Assembly (NCBI GenBank): GCA_036399015.1
Contig: DASWNW010000132.1
Span: 1 to 64,000 of the forward strand
Direction: 5' to 3'
DNA from: QHVT01 sp036399015
GTDB taxonomy: Bacteria; Acidobacteriota; Thermoanaerobaculia; Gp7-AA8
DNA: 64,000 nucleotides
The notes under the pieces are model-generated. The model searched no databases, was not told the DNA's origin, and worked only from the letters and a program-made list of their open reading frames with translations. Position 1 is the first letter of the stretch. The number at the start of each line of letters is the position of its first letter. A program made the position numbers and the translations under genes. This document shows, piece after piece, positions 17,472-25,606 of the stretch.

Positions 17472-18926
17472 ATGAAACCGCTGCTGCGCAAGTGCGACTA
17501 CGACGCGATCCGTGACATGTATCTTCCGATCCCCACCCAGATCGTCGGGAACGAGGAGTTCGTGCCGATCGCGCAGACGCCCGAGCAGCAGCGCGTCGAG
17601 GCGACGGTGAACGAGATCTCGGCTGCGGCGGCGAAGAAGCTCGGCGTCAGCAGGCGGCAGTTCCTCGCCAGCAGCGGCGGGATGGCGGCGGCGTTCCTGG
17701 CGATGAACGCGGTCTTCGGCTGCCGCTCGTTCGACGTCGACCCGGCCGAGGTGCTGGAAAGCGGCGCCTCGGCGGAGAAGTGGCCGAAGCCCTACTTCAT
17801 CTTCGACGTACAGACGCATCACGTCGCCGCCGGACGCGTGATCGAGATGCCGCCGCTCCTCCGGTATCGCGAGTTCGGCGCGATGATGGGCAACAAGGCG
17901 CTGGAGGGGCGGAAGCACGAGTGGGACGATCTCTACCTCGCGAATTACGTGAAGGAGATCTTCCTCGACAGCGACACCGTCGTGGCCGTGATCACCGGCC
18001 TGCCGTCGCGCACGGACGGGCAGAACGTCCTGCCGGTGGCCGACATGGTGGAGACGCGCACGCAGGTGAACGGCCTCGCGAAGTCGAAGCGCCTCATCGC
18101 ACACGGCCTGTTCTCGCCTGACCTCAGCAGCGCGAACATGGAGGACATGCAGCGCCAGGTCGAGCAGCTCAGGATCGAGGCGTGGAAGGGCTATCCCGGA
18201 CAGCCGCTCGCGCCGGACGGCCGCGGGTGGTGGATGGACGACGAGAAGGTCGCCTATCCGGCATACGAGTACTCGCGGCGCGTCGGCATCAAGACGATCT
18301 GCGTGCACAAGGGGCTGCCGCTGCCGATCTGGGACATGGAGCACAGCAGTCCGCGCGACGTGCCGAAGGCGGCGCTCGACTTCCCCGACATGAACTTCCT
18401 GATCTACCACGCCGCCTTCCGCAACGTGCAGGACCTGCTGAAGGCGGCGCAGGACGACTTCAAGACCATCCAGAACATCCCGTGGATCTCCGATCTCTGC
18501 GAGGCGCGGAAGAAGAACCCCCGCATGACGAACGTGTACATGGAGCTCGGCACGACGTTCGGGATGGTCGCCGTCGCCAGTCCGCGCGCGGCGGCGTACA
18601 TCGTCGGGATGATGATCGACGCGTTCGGCGACGACCACGTGCTGTGGGGGACGGACTCGATCTGGTGGGGCTCACCGCAGTGGCAGATCGAGGCGTTCCG
18701 GCGACTGCAGATGCCGGAGGAGTACATGCAGCGCTTCGGATTCAAGCCGCTGACGGACGAGGTGAAGCGGAAGATCTTCGGCCTCAACGGCGCGCGGATC
18801 TACGGGATCGACCCCGAGGCAAAGCTGCGCGCGCTGCCGCACGACGCGCTGACGAAGCTGAAGGAGTCGTATCAGGCCGCGGGCGGGATGCGCTCGAACA
18901 CGCAGTACGGGTGGGTGAGGGCTTGA
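17472..18926 (+). CDS. Tat-type amidohydrolase-2 family metal-dependent hydrolase
   Basis: 484 residues. An unusually long N-terminal region (~55 residues) precedes a twin-arginine motif SRRQFLA and hydrophobic stretch (SSGGMAAAFLAMNAVFGC), so the protein is likely exported folded by Tat, perhaps also lipidated at the Cys. The rest is a TIM-barrel amidohydrolase: FDVQTHHV replaces the common DxHxH, CVHKGLP gives a later His, and LWGTDSIWWGSP the C-terminal Asp. The substrate class (decarboxylase/lactonase versus amidase) cannot be told from sequence. It ends 1 bp before the convergent Ser/Thr kinase gene. Confidence 0.8.
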   Translation: MKPLLRKCDYDAIRDMYLPIPTQIVGNEEFVPIAQTPEQQRVEATVNEISAAAAKKLGVSRRQFLASSGGMAAAFLAMNAVFGCRSFDVDPAEVLESGASAEKWPKPYFIFDVQTHHVAAGRVIEMPPLLRYREFGAMMGNKALEGRKHEWDDLYLANYVKEIFLDSDTVVAVITGLPSRTDGQNVLPVADMVETRTQVNGLAKSKRLIAHGLFSPDLSSANMEDMQRQVEQLRIEAWKGYPGQPLAPDGRGWWMDDEKVAYPAYEYSRRVGIKTICVHKGLPLPIWDMEHSSPRDVPKAALDFPDMNFLIYHAAFRNVQDLLKAAQDDFKTIQNIPWISDLCEARKKNPRMTNVYMELGTTFGMVAVASPRAAAYIVGMMIDAFGDDHVLWGTDSIWWGSPQWQIEAFRRLQMPEEYMQRFGFKPLTDEVKRKIFGLNGARIYGIDPEAKLRALPHDALTKLKESYQAAGGMRSNTQYGWVRA

Positions 18927-18927
18927 G

Positions 18928-21525
18928 CTATTCGAGCGAATCCGCCCAGCCCTTCAGGTAGTGATACACGTTGATGGTGTCGTGAGGGTCGATCACCGTC
19001 TGGCAAAGGAAGCGGTTCGTGGTGGTGCTGCGGAGGCACGAGCTCATGGTCGGCGGCGGCTGAAACAGCGGCACCGGCTTTCCGATCTCGGCCGTCTTCC
19101 CGTTCGGCCGCACCGACGCGGCGTAAAGGGTCCGGTCCGCCGCCATGAAGATCACCCGCGACCCGTCGTGCTCCCAGGACGGCACTTCCCCTCCGGCCGT
19201 CGAGACGCGGACCGAGCGGCCGTCCGGAAACGCGGCTACGTACGTTTCGGAGCGTCCCGACCGGTTCGACGTGTACGCCACCCACTTGCCGTCGGGAGAG
19301 AATACGGCGCCGTCATCGACGCCCGCGGCGGCGATCCAGGGCCGCGGCGCTCCGCCGTTCAGCGGAACGATCCAGAGGTCTCGATCCGTCTTCGGCGAAT
19401 AGAGAGTCACGAGCAGGGAGGAGCCATCCGGCGAGACGCTGGACGGGTACTTGTCCTGAACGCCTTTCCAGACGACGCGGGGCGGCGTGGTGCCGTCTTC
19501 GGTCTGCTCGTAGATGTCGTACAGCCCGTCGCTGTCGCTGCTGTAGAAGAGGCGGCTTCCGTCCCGCGCCCACACGGCGCTGGTGGCATTGGCCAGGCCG
19601 CTCGTGAGCTGGTTGCTGACCCCGCGCGTGAGGTCGTACACGTGGATGTTGCTGGCGCCTTTCTTCGGATCGTGTTTCGCCCCCGCCAGTCTCGTTTCAT
19701 CGCGCGAGAGCTGAAAGCTGTTGAGAGAGGTCTCCTCGAGAGCCTTCTGCAGGAGGCGTCCCTGGTCGTCGTACCAGGCGAACTGATAGCGGATGACGTG
19801 GTTGGAGCTGGGGGCGTAAACGAGCGTGCCGTCGCGCCCGACGCCGGCAGGGGCCGCCGCCGCCGACTCGACGTAGGTGGCGTCGTCGACGATCCGGCGC
19901 GGCTCGCCGGTGAGAGACAGCTCGTCGTCGTCGAATCGCTGCGCGTAGATTGCGCCGTTCCGCACGAAGAGCACGTGGTCGCGGTACATGCCGATCAGCG
20001 CGTCCGCCTTCGCGACCGTCTTTTGCGTCTTGCCGTCCAGCGAGCCGGCCCGGATCTCGTTCATTTCCTCGGCGATCGTGCGCGCCAGATAGAGGAACCG
20101 TTCGTCGTCCTCGAGCCAGACCGGCGAGGTGTGCAGCGACTCGCGGCGGCTCGCATCCAGCCTGGTCACCGCGACCGGCTCGCCGCCGCTGGCCGGAACG
20201 CGATACAGGCCTTCTGCCCAGGCCGGCGTGAAGAGGATGACGCCCTGGCGGCCCCACGCGGCGCTGACGCCATATCCGTTGATCCGCGCGATCTGCTCGG
20301 GGCGCGCATCGCCCTGGGACATCTTCAGCAGGCGGCCCTCCTGGAAGAAGCCGACCGTCTTCGAGTCGGGAGACCAGAACAGCAGGGATCCCTCGTCGTT
20401 CGTCAGGAGCGGCACCGGCTTCACCGCGCCGAGCTCGCGGATCCAGAGCGTCACCTCCCCATCCTTCGACGTACCCAGCGCGATCCGTTTGCCGTCCGGG
20501 CTGGGCACCGCCTCGTGCAGCGCGTATCCCTCCGGCGCGGTGATCACGAAGCTCAGCGGGTCACCGGCTCGGCGCGGCCCGAAGACCAGGACGGCCGCCG
20601 CCGCGACGAGCGCGGCCGCCACCGCGATCGCCGGCCAGATCCACGCGCGCCGGCGCGGAGCCGCTTCGCCGGGGACGGCGCCTTCACCGATCCACTGCAG
20701 CTCGGCGGCGACGTCGTGCGCGCTCTGCCACCGCCGCTCCGGATCCTTCTGCAGGCAGGTGGCGATCACGTGCTCGAGGATGGACGGCGTCAGCGGCTGG
20801 GCGTCGCGGATCGGCAGCGGCTGCCCGCCGACGATGGCGGCGATGAGCGAGGTCTTGGTCTTGCCGTCGAACGCACGGCGGCCGGTGACCATCTCGTACA
20901 GCACGGCACCGAGGGCGAAGATGTCCGTGCGCGCGTCTGCCTCGGCACCTTCGAGCTGCTCCGGCGCCATGTACTGGAACGTGCCGAGGATCGTGCCTTC
21001 CTGCGTCAGCGGCTTCTGCACCGTCGGCGCATTCATCTCCACCGCCACACCGGTCGTCTTGGCGAGACCGAAGTCGAGGAGCTTCGCGCCGCTCCTGGTG
21101 AGCATGATGTTGCCCGGCTTGAGGTCGCGGTGGACGATTCCGGCGCGGTGGGCGCGGTCCAGCGCCTCGGCGATCTGGGTGCCGTAGCGGATCACGTCGG
21201 GCAGCGGCAGCGGGCCGCGGCTCAGGCGGTCGGCCAGCGTCTCCCCTTCGAGCAGCTCCATCACCAGGTAGCTGCGGCCGCTGTCTTCCCCGACGTCGTG
21301 CAGCGTGCAGATGTGCGGGTGGTTGAGCTGCGAGATGGCGCGCGCCTCCCGCTCGAAGCGGAGCTTGAGCTGTGCGCTGTTCGCGAGCTCGGGCGGCAGA
21401 ACCTTGATGGCCACCGGCCGGTCGAGACGGACGTCGCGCGCGCGCCACACCTCGCCCATGCCGCCGGCGCCGATGCGCGAGACGATCTCATAGGGGCCGA
21501 GCCGGGTTCCCGCCGCAATCTGCAA
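18928..21525 (-). CDS. Pkn-type Ser/Thr protein kinase with extracytoplasmic TolB/PD40-like beta-propeller
   Basis: 865 residues from a TTG start. Kinase domain residues ~12-285: G-loop IGAGGMGEVWRAR, Lys41 in VAIK, HRDLKPGN (132-139), DFG (151-153), GTFQYMAPEQL activation/P+1 segment. One transmembrane helix (RAWIWPAIAVAAALVAAAAV, ~290-312) leads to a ~550-residue C-terminal region of WD40-like Pxx repeats (SPDGKRIALGTS, SPDSKTVGFF, SVSPDGSSLLVT, FSPDGKWVAYTSNRSG). This membrane-kinase/propeller layout is very common in Acidobacteriota. The propeller is thought to sense an external signal. The gene is monocistronic and convergent with the amidohydrolase. Confidence 0.9.
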   Translation of the reverse strand: MQIAAGTRLGPYEIVSRIGAGGMGEVWRARDVRLDRPVAIKVLPPELANSAQLKLRFEREARAISQLNHPHICTLHDVGEDSGRSYLVMELLEGETLADRLSRGPLPLPDVIRYGTQIAEALDRAHRAGIVHRDLKPGNIMLTRSGAKLLDFGLAKTTGVAVEMNAPTVQKPLTQEGTILGTFQYMAPEQLEGAEADARTDIFALGAVLYEMVTGRRAFDGKTKTSLIAAIVGGQPLPIRDAQPLTPSILEHVIATCLQKDPERRWQSAHDVAAELQWIGEGAVPGEAAPRRRAWIWPAIAVAAALVAAAAVLVFGPRRAGDPLSFVITAPEGYALHEAVPSPDGKRIALGTSKDGEVTLWIRELGAVKPVPLLTNDEGSLLFWSPDSKTVGFFQEGRLLKMSQGDARPEQIARINGYGVSAAWGRQGVILFTPAWAEGLYRVPASGGEPVAVTRLDASRRESLHTSPVWLEDDERFLYLARTIAEEMNEIRAGSLDGKTQKTVAKADALIGMYRDHVLFVRNGAIYAQRFDDDELSLTGEPRRIVDDATYVESAAAAPAGVGRDGTLVYAPSSNHVIRYQFAWYDDQGRLLQKALEETSLNSFQLSRDETRLAGAKHDPKKGASNIHVYDLTRGVSNQLTSGLANATSAVWARDGSRLFYSSDSDGLYDIYEQTEDGTTPPRVVWKGVQDKYPSSVSPDGSSLLVTLYSPKTDRDLWIVPLNGGAPRPWIAAAGVDDGAVFSPDGKWVAYTSNRSGRSETYVAAFPDGRSVRVSTAGGEVPSWEHDGSRVIFMAADRTLYAASVRPNGKTAEIGKPVPLFQPPPTMSSCLRSTTTNRFLCQTVIDPHDTINVYHYLKGWADSLE

Positions 21526-21576
21526 GAGGCCGCCATTATCGCGCCGTTGGCGGGCATCCTGCTCTTTTGGCCGGCG

Positions 21577-22242
21577 ATGAAGATCGCGATCCTGCTGTGC
21601 AGTGGCCTCTCCCTGCTCGCGTGCGCGTCAGCACCGGCCGCGCCGCCGGCGACGTCCGCACCCGCCACCGCTCCCGCCTCGGCGCGTAACGAACTGGTGG
21701 ACATTCCGCACGAGCGGGTGGAGTACCACGTGGCGCGATTCACCACGGGGGAGAAGGCGGCCGAGTTCGCGTCGTACCTCGAGCGGATGCCGCAGTACGA
21801 GTCGATGATCCGCGAGAAGCTGCGCCGCAAAGGGATGCCGGAGGACCTGCTGTACCTGGCGATGATCGAGTCCGGCTTCAACCCGCGCGCACGCTCGCTC
21901 GCCGAGGCGAACGGCATCTGGCAACTGGTCCCCGACACCGCCCGCCGCTACGGCCTGCGCGTCGACGAGACGGTGGACGAGCGCGAGGATCCGGAGAAGT
22001 CGACCGACGCCGCGCTGTCGTATCTCTCCTATCTCTACAACCGCTTCAACTCCTGGTACCTCGCCGCCGCCGCGTACAACACCGGCGAGAACCGCGTCGG
22101 CCGCATCATGACCGAGGTGACGGGCGCCGAGGCGGGGACCGACGCCGACTACTACCGCATCTGGGACCGCCTCCCCGGGGAGACCCGCGACTACGTGCCG
22201 GCCATGATCGCCGCCCGCCGCGTCGCGGCGTCACGTCAGTAG
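21577..22242 (+). CDS. Lipoprotein lytic transglycosylase (SLT domain)
   Basis: 221 residues. Lipoprotein signal with lipobox LLAC (Cys16), then an Ala/Pro-rich linker to ~residue 40. The Slt-like domain contains the catalytic Glu in LAMIESGFNPRA, GIWQLVPDTARRYGL and the YLAAAAYNTGENRV motif that lines the glycan groove, as in MltD-type enzymes; LysM repeats are absent. It should cleave murein between MurNAc and GlcNAc from the outer-membrane side. It is divergent from the Ser/Thr kinase and its last 12 bp overlap the 3' end of the RES toxin gene on the other strand. Confidence 0.9.
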   Translation: MKIAILLCSGLSLLACASAPAAPPATSAPATAPASARNELVDIPHERVEYHVARFTTGEKAAEFASYLERMPQYESMIREKLRRKGMPEDLLYLAMIESGFNPRARSLAEANGIWQLVPDTARRYGLRVDETVDEREDPEKSTDAALSYLSYLYNRFNSWYLAAAAYNTGENRVGRIMTEVTGAEAGTDADYYRIWDRLPGETRDYVPAMIAARRVAASRQ

Positions 22243-22686
22243 CCGGTAGTCGAGCCGGAACGGCTGCGCGCGACCGATGTCGATCGAGCGGAAATCGGGA
22301 TGCTCGGGGTTGAGGAGGTAGTTGAACTCGGCCTGAATGAGGGCGCTGGGGACCTTGAGGACGGCGGAGATGCCGCTGCGCAACCAGGTGTCTCCGATTG
22401 CCTGAACCGCGGGCGGCGGCGGATACGCGGCCCAGTCGTCCGGCAGAGGACCGATCATCCGGACCAGCCCCTCGTCGAACCGGCAGGGCACGAGGACGTA
22501 CTCCCCCAGCCGGAGTCCCGGAGGAACGTTGGCCAGCAACTCGAGCGTCGCCAGCGAGGCCGTCTCCGAGCAATAGGCGGCCGGAACCCCCGGCGAGTTC
22601 CAGCGGCCGCCGAAAAGACGCGCGCCCTCGCCGCTGTACGCGTCATCGGCGTACTCGGGCTTCACGATCCGCCAGCCGGTGATCAC
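22231..22686 (-). CDS. RES-domain toxin
   Basis: 151 residues from a GTG that shares one base with the antitoxin stop (TAGTG). RES signature: GWRIVKPEYADDAYSGEGAR, GGRWNSPGVPAAYCSETASL followed by ATLE, and late FNYLLNPEHPDF. RES toxins (MbcT, Res) degrade or phosphorolyse NAD+, with conserved Arg, Tyr and Glu/Ser in the motifs just named. It is coupled to the Xre-like antitoxin gene upstream, the usual order for this toxin-antitoxin type. All key residues appear to be present, so the toxin is probably active. Confidence 0.9.
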   Translation of the reverse strand: MITGWRIVKPEYADDAYSGEGARLFGGRWNSPGVPAAYCSETASLATLELLANVPPGLRLGEYVLVPCRFDEGLVRMIGPLPDDWAAYPPPPAVQAIGDTWLRSGISAVLKVPSALIQAEFNYLLNPEHPDFRSIDIGRAQPFRLDYRLLT

Positions 22687-23162
22687 TACGAATAGACACC
22701 GTAGGCCGCGCGGCCGATCACGTTCTCGACCTCGCGCGCGCCGAGCTCGGTCCTCATGAACTCCAGCGGCGTGACCGCTCCGAGGGCCAGGACGCGCGAG
22801 GTAAACCAACTGCTGGCCGTGTCGCGGTCGCCGTCGAAGAGCCGCAGCGCCTGGCCGTAAACGCGGGCGGCGCGTACGAGACGATCGGATTCGTCCGGCG
22901 TGAGGCGGCCTTCCTTCTTCCTGCGGGCGAGGGTGCGACGCGGCAGGCCGGCCATCTCCGCGACCTGCTCGACCGACAAGCCGGTCACGGCCCGGAATCG
23001 CTCGAACGCCTTCCACGGCAGACCGTCGCCGATCGCCGCGATGAGCCTGGGAATGTCGTACGTCTTCAGGCCGACCAGCACGACGTACGCGTACGGACCG
23101 AGTTGTTTCTCCGCCATGTAGCGGGCGACGTCCGGATTCGTGCTGGTGCTCTGTGTCTCCAT
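22686..23162 (-). CDS. Xre/MbcA/ParS-type antitoxin of the RES toxin
   Basis: 158 residues from ATG at 23162 (a TTG at 23174 would add four). Residues ~60-100 form an Xre-like helix-turn-helix (VTGLSVEQVAEMAGLPRRTLARRKKEGR). The C-terminal ~60 residues match the MbcA/ParS toxin-binding domain (RAARVYGQALRLFDG, ASSWFTSRVLALGAVTPLEF, GAREVENVIGRAAYGVYS). It should neutralise the RES toxin and repress the operon. A TTGACA box (23196-23201, minus strand) overlaps the stop of the M14 peptidase gene; a weak GACATT lies 17 bp on, close to the start codon. The 8-bp direct repeat ATTTTGTC beside it may be an operator. Confidence 0.88.
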   Translation of the reverse strand: METQSTSTNPDVARYMAEKQLGPYAYVVLVGLKTYDIPRLIAAIGDGLPWKAFERFRAVTGLSVEQVAEMAGLPRRTLARRKKEGRLTPDESDRLVRAARVYGQALRLFDGDRDTASSWFTSRVLALGAVTPLEFMRTELGAREVENVIGRAAYGVYS

Positions 23163-23195
23163 CTGGCACTTCAATGTCGTGCCATTTTGTCATTT

Positions 23196-23201
23196 TGTCA
23201 A
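23196..23201 (-). promoter_or_regulatory. Candidate -35 box of the RES/Xre operon
   Basis: A perfect TTGACA on the minus strand, with GACATT 17 bp downstream (23173-23178) and the antitoxin ATG ~10 bp after that. The -35 overlaps the last codons of the M14 peptidase gene. The tandem ATTTTGTC octamers at ~23183-23198 fall between the boxes, where an autorepressor would bind. Confidence 0.4.
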
Positions 23202-25492
23202 CTCCCCGCCACGCTCCACCACAACGCGTTGAACACCAGCGGAAACGTGGCGTGCGTCTGGCCGCGGTGCTGGGGGCGGAAGCCGAAGAGGACGATCTTT
23301 CCTTTGCCGTACGTCACGGCCACGGCCGCCGCTTTGCGGGCCAGGCGCTCGGTGCCGTGGATCCAGCCGGAGAGGAGGATGTCTTCCTCGTCCGCCGGGT
23401 AGCTCGCCAGCACCCAGCGCTGCGTGTCGAGGGCGGGGGCGGTGGTGTCGAAGGCGACGGCGCCGTCGAGGAACGCGGCGGTCTCGGCGGGCATGCCCTG
23501 CGTCACCGGGTGATCGGGGCGGATGTGCACGCGCACGAGCGAGCCAGGGTTGGAGTAGTCCTCGCCGCGCACGCCGGCCAGCGCGTTGCGCACCGGGATG
23601 TTGAACTGGTCGATGACGTATTCGCAGGAGTCGCCGAAGGCGATCAGCGTCCCGCCGTTCTCGACGAACTTGCGCAGCGCGTCGGCGCCGGGAGTGCCGA
23701 GGGCGCCGCGGTACTCGGGCGGGAGCTCCTGCTCGTAGCGCATCCCGTCGCCGGTGGTGCGGCGCCCCTGCGCGAGCAGCTCCTTGTGCATGTCGGGCAG
23801 GATGACGGCGTCGTAGCCGGTGATGCCCTTCTGCACCTCCTGCGGTGTGATCCCTTTCGCGGAGACGCCGTAGGTATCGAGCAGCCAGCGCGTCCACCCC
23901 TCGTCCATCGACACCTGCCACGGCTTGTACGTCGCCACGCGCGGCTTGCGCGGCAGCCGCTCACCGCGGGCGATCACTTCCTTCGTCGCCGGCTGGATCT
24001 CGCTCACGCGCGTCGTGCCGTCGGGAATCTGCGCCCGCTCGACTTTCACCCCCATCTGCAGCGGCAGCGTCCAGGTGGCGACGTCGTACGGCCGAAGGAT
24101 GTCGCGTCCCGGCTGCAGCCGCACCTCGGGATAGCGCTGCGGCTCCATCATCTCCAGGACGAACTTCGAGTAGGGCTGCGCGAGCGGGATCCAGTAGTCG
24201 CCGTTCGCCGCCTGGCGCACCTCGACGTTGTGCTCGGCCATGAGCCAGGCGAGATGCTGCGCCGTCGGCCAGTCGCGCTGCTCCTTCGGGATGCGGTAGG
24301 CATCGCGCGGCGCGGTGTGCGCGATCGCGGCGCGGGCCCGGGTGACGAGGTTGCGCAGCAGGTCCTCGCGGTAATTCGCCGCGAGCTCGATCAGCGCGTC
24401 GGAGGCGATGCGCTCGTAGTCCATGATGTCGCGCATCCGCCACCACCCCCCCTTCCAGGGGTTCGGGTGGTTGATGGTGGCCTTGTAGTCGACGAGCCCC
24501 TTCGTGCCGCCGCGCAGCTCGTTCGGCTCGACGTACACCGGCGAGGCGATGCGCGCCGACGCCACTTCCAGCAGCAGGCCGGTGATGTTCTTCCACCAGC
24601 CGGTGTTGCGCGTGCCGCCGATCCAGTAGGCGTCGAACTGGTAGCCGTAAATGAGTCCGCTCTTGCCCGCCTGCTCGAGGCGAAGCGCCATGTTCGAGCC
24701 GACCATGTTCACCTCGCGCCAGATCAGCGGGTGGACGTCGGGGTCGACCGGATCCGAGAAGGGCGGGATGAACATCCGCGGCCCCTCGGAGCCCATCTGG
24801 TGCTCGTCGACGAAGAGCTGCGGGTTCCACTGGTGATAGACGGCGCGGCTCAGCGCGCGCGTCTCCGGCTGCGTGAGCATGAACCAGTCGCGGTTGTTGT
24901 CGTGGCCGACGTAGTGGTGGTAGAGCCACGGCATCGGCCCGCCCTCGTACCGGGTGCCGGCGTACTTGCGGTAGTAGTCGGTGATCATGAGCTGCCCGTC
25001 GGGGTTGAGCGACGGGACGAGCAGGAGGATGACGTTGTCGAGGCGGCGCTTCGTCTCGGCGTCCCCCGCGGTCGCGAGCGCGTGCGCCCACTCCATGGCC
25101 ATCTGGGACGACGCGATCTCGGTCGAGTGGATGTTGCAGGTGACGAGGACGACCGCCTTGCCGTCGCGTGTCAACTTTTCTACGTCCGCGTCAGAGAGCC
25201 CGCGCGGATCGGCGAGCTGCTTCGCGATCTGCTGCAGCCGCGCCTTGTTGCGGATGTTCTCCTCGGACGAGATGACCGCCATGAACATCTCTTCGCCGAG
25301 CACCGTCTTGCCGAGGATCTCCAGGTCGACGCGCGGGGAGGCGGCGGCGAGCGCGTCGAAGTAGGAGCGGATCTGCCGGTAGTCCGCCAGCGTCTTGTCG
25401 GCCCCGACGTTCATCTTCAGGAACTGCGACGGCGAGGCGATCTGCGCGGAGAGGGGGAAGGCGAGGAGGAGGATGAGGAGGAGGCGTTTCAT
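23198..25492 (-). CDS. Exported M14-family zinc carboxypeptidase
   Basis: 764 residues. Sec signal peptide MKRLLLILLLAFPLSAQ. The catalytic domain (~25-330) has the zinc-binding NIHSTE, substrate-binding SLNPDG and a later zinc His region DEHQMGSEGP. The ~400 residues after it are typical of the large acidobacterial/bacteroidal M14 proteins and include a region resembling a glutamine-amidotransferase-like fold (ITGYDAVILPDMHKELL, FVENGGTLIAFGDS). It should trim exogenous peptides in the periplasm. An in-frame ATG further upstream would run through the repeat hairpin, so MKRLLL is preferred. It is divergent from the 5'-nucleotidase gene. Confidence 0.88.
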   Translation of the reverse strand: MKRLLLILLLAFPLSAQIASPSQFLKMNVGADKTLADYRQIRSYFDALAAASPRVDLEILGKTVLGEEMFMAVISSEENIRNKARLQQIAKQLADPRGLSDADVEKLTRDGKAVVLVTCNIHSTEIASSQMAMEWAHALATAGDAETKRRLDNVILLLVPSLNPDGQLMITDYYRKYAGTRYEGGPMPWLYHHYVGHDNNRDWFMLTQPETRALSRAVYHQWNPQLFVDEHQMGSEGPRMFIPPFSDPVDPDVHPLIWREVNMVGSNMALRLEQAGKSGLIYGYQFDAYWIGGTRNTGWWKNITGLLLEVASARIASPVYVEPNELRGGTKGLVDYKATINHPNPWKGGWWRMRDIMDYERIASDALIELAANYREDLLRNLVTRARAAIAHTAPRDAYRIPKEQRDWPTAQHLAWLMAEHNVEVRQAANGDYWIPLAQPYSKFVLEMMEPQRYPEVRLQPGRDILRPYDVATWTLPLQMGVKVERAQIPDGTTRVSEIQPATKEVIARGERLPRKPRVATYKPWQVSMDEGWTRWLLDTYGVSAKGITPQEVQKGITGYDAVILPDMHKELLAQGRRTTGDGMRYEQELPPEYRGALGTPGADALRKFVENGGTLIAFGDSCEYVIDQFNIPVRNALAGVRGEDYSNPGSLVRVHIRPDHPVTQGMPAETAAFLDGAVAFDTTAPALDTQRWVLASYPADEEDILLSGWIHGTERLARKAAAVAVTYGKGKIVLFGFRPQHRGQTHATFPLVFNALWWSVAGS

Positions 25493-25504
25493 CGGCGCGG
25501 GATT

Positions 25505-25606
25505 ATGAACGCAGAACGCAGAACGCAGAACGTAGAATGAAGAAATGAGCGTGCGCCGGGCCTCCGTTCTCCGTTCTTCATTCTGCGTTCTGCGTTCTGC
25601 GTTCAT
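25505..25606. repeat. Tandem-repeat hairpin (7-bp unit GAACGCA) straddling a start codon
   Basis: Perfect 26-bp inverted arms at 25505-25530 and 25581-25606. Each arm holds three GAACGCA-type heptamers; the left arm then runs into GAACGTA and GAATGAA. The 50-nt loop contains the ATG (25545) of the 5'-nucleotidase gene, and the right arm codes for part of its signal peptide. The left arm starts 13 bp from the start of the divergent M14 gene. Confidence 0.9.

Noticed and set aside
18961..21576. Plus-strand frame leading into the lytic transglycosylase, which would make a 1093-residue protein
   Set aside because: The first ~870 codons are antisense to the Ser/Thr kinase. The lipoprotein signal at 21577 marks the real start.
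22231..23193. 320-codon minus-strand frame joining the antitoxin region to the RES toxin
   Set aside because: The antitoxin frame has helix-turn-helix and MbcA/ParS features; the joined frame is an out-of-phase run-in to the RES domain.
23153..25540. Long open frame (795 codons) on the plus strand
   Set aside because: It is antisense to the M14 peptidase, whose zinc motifs and signal peptide are clear. Long antisense frames are expected in GC-rich genes.
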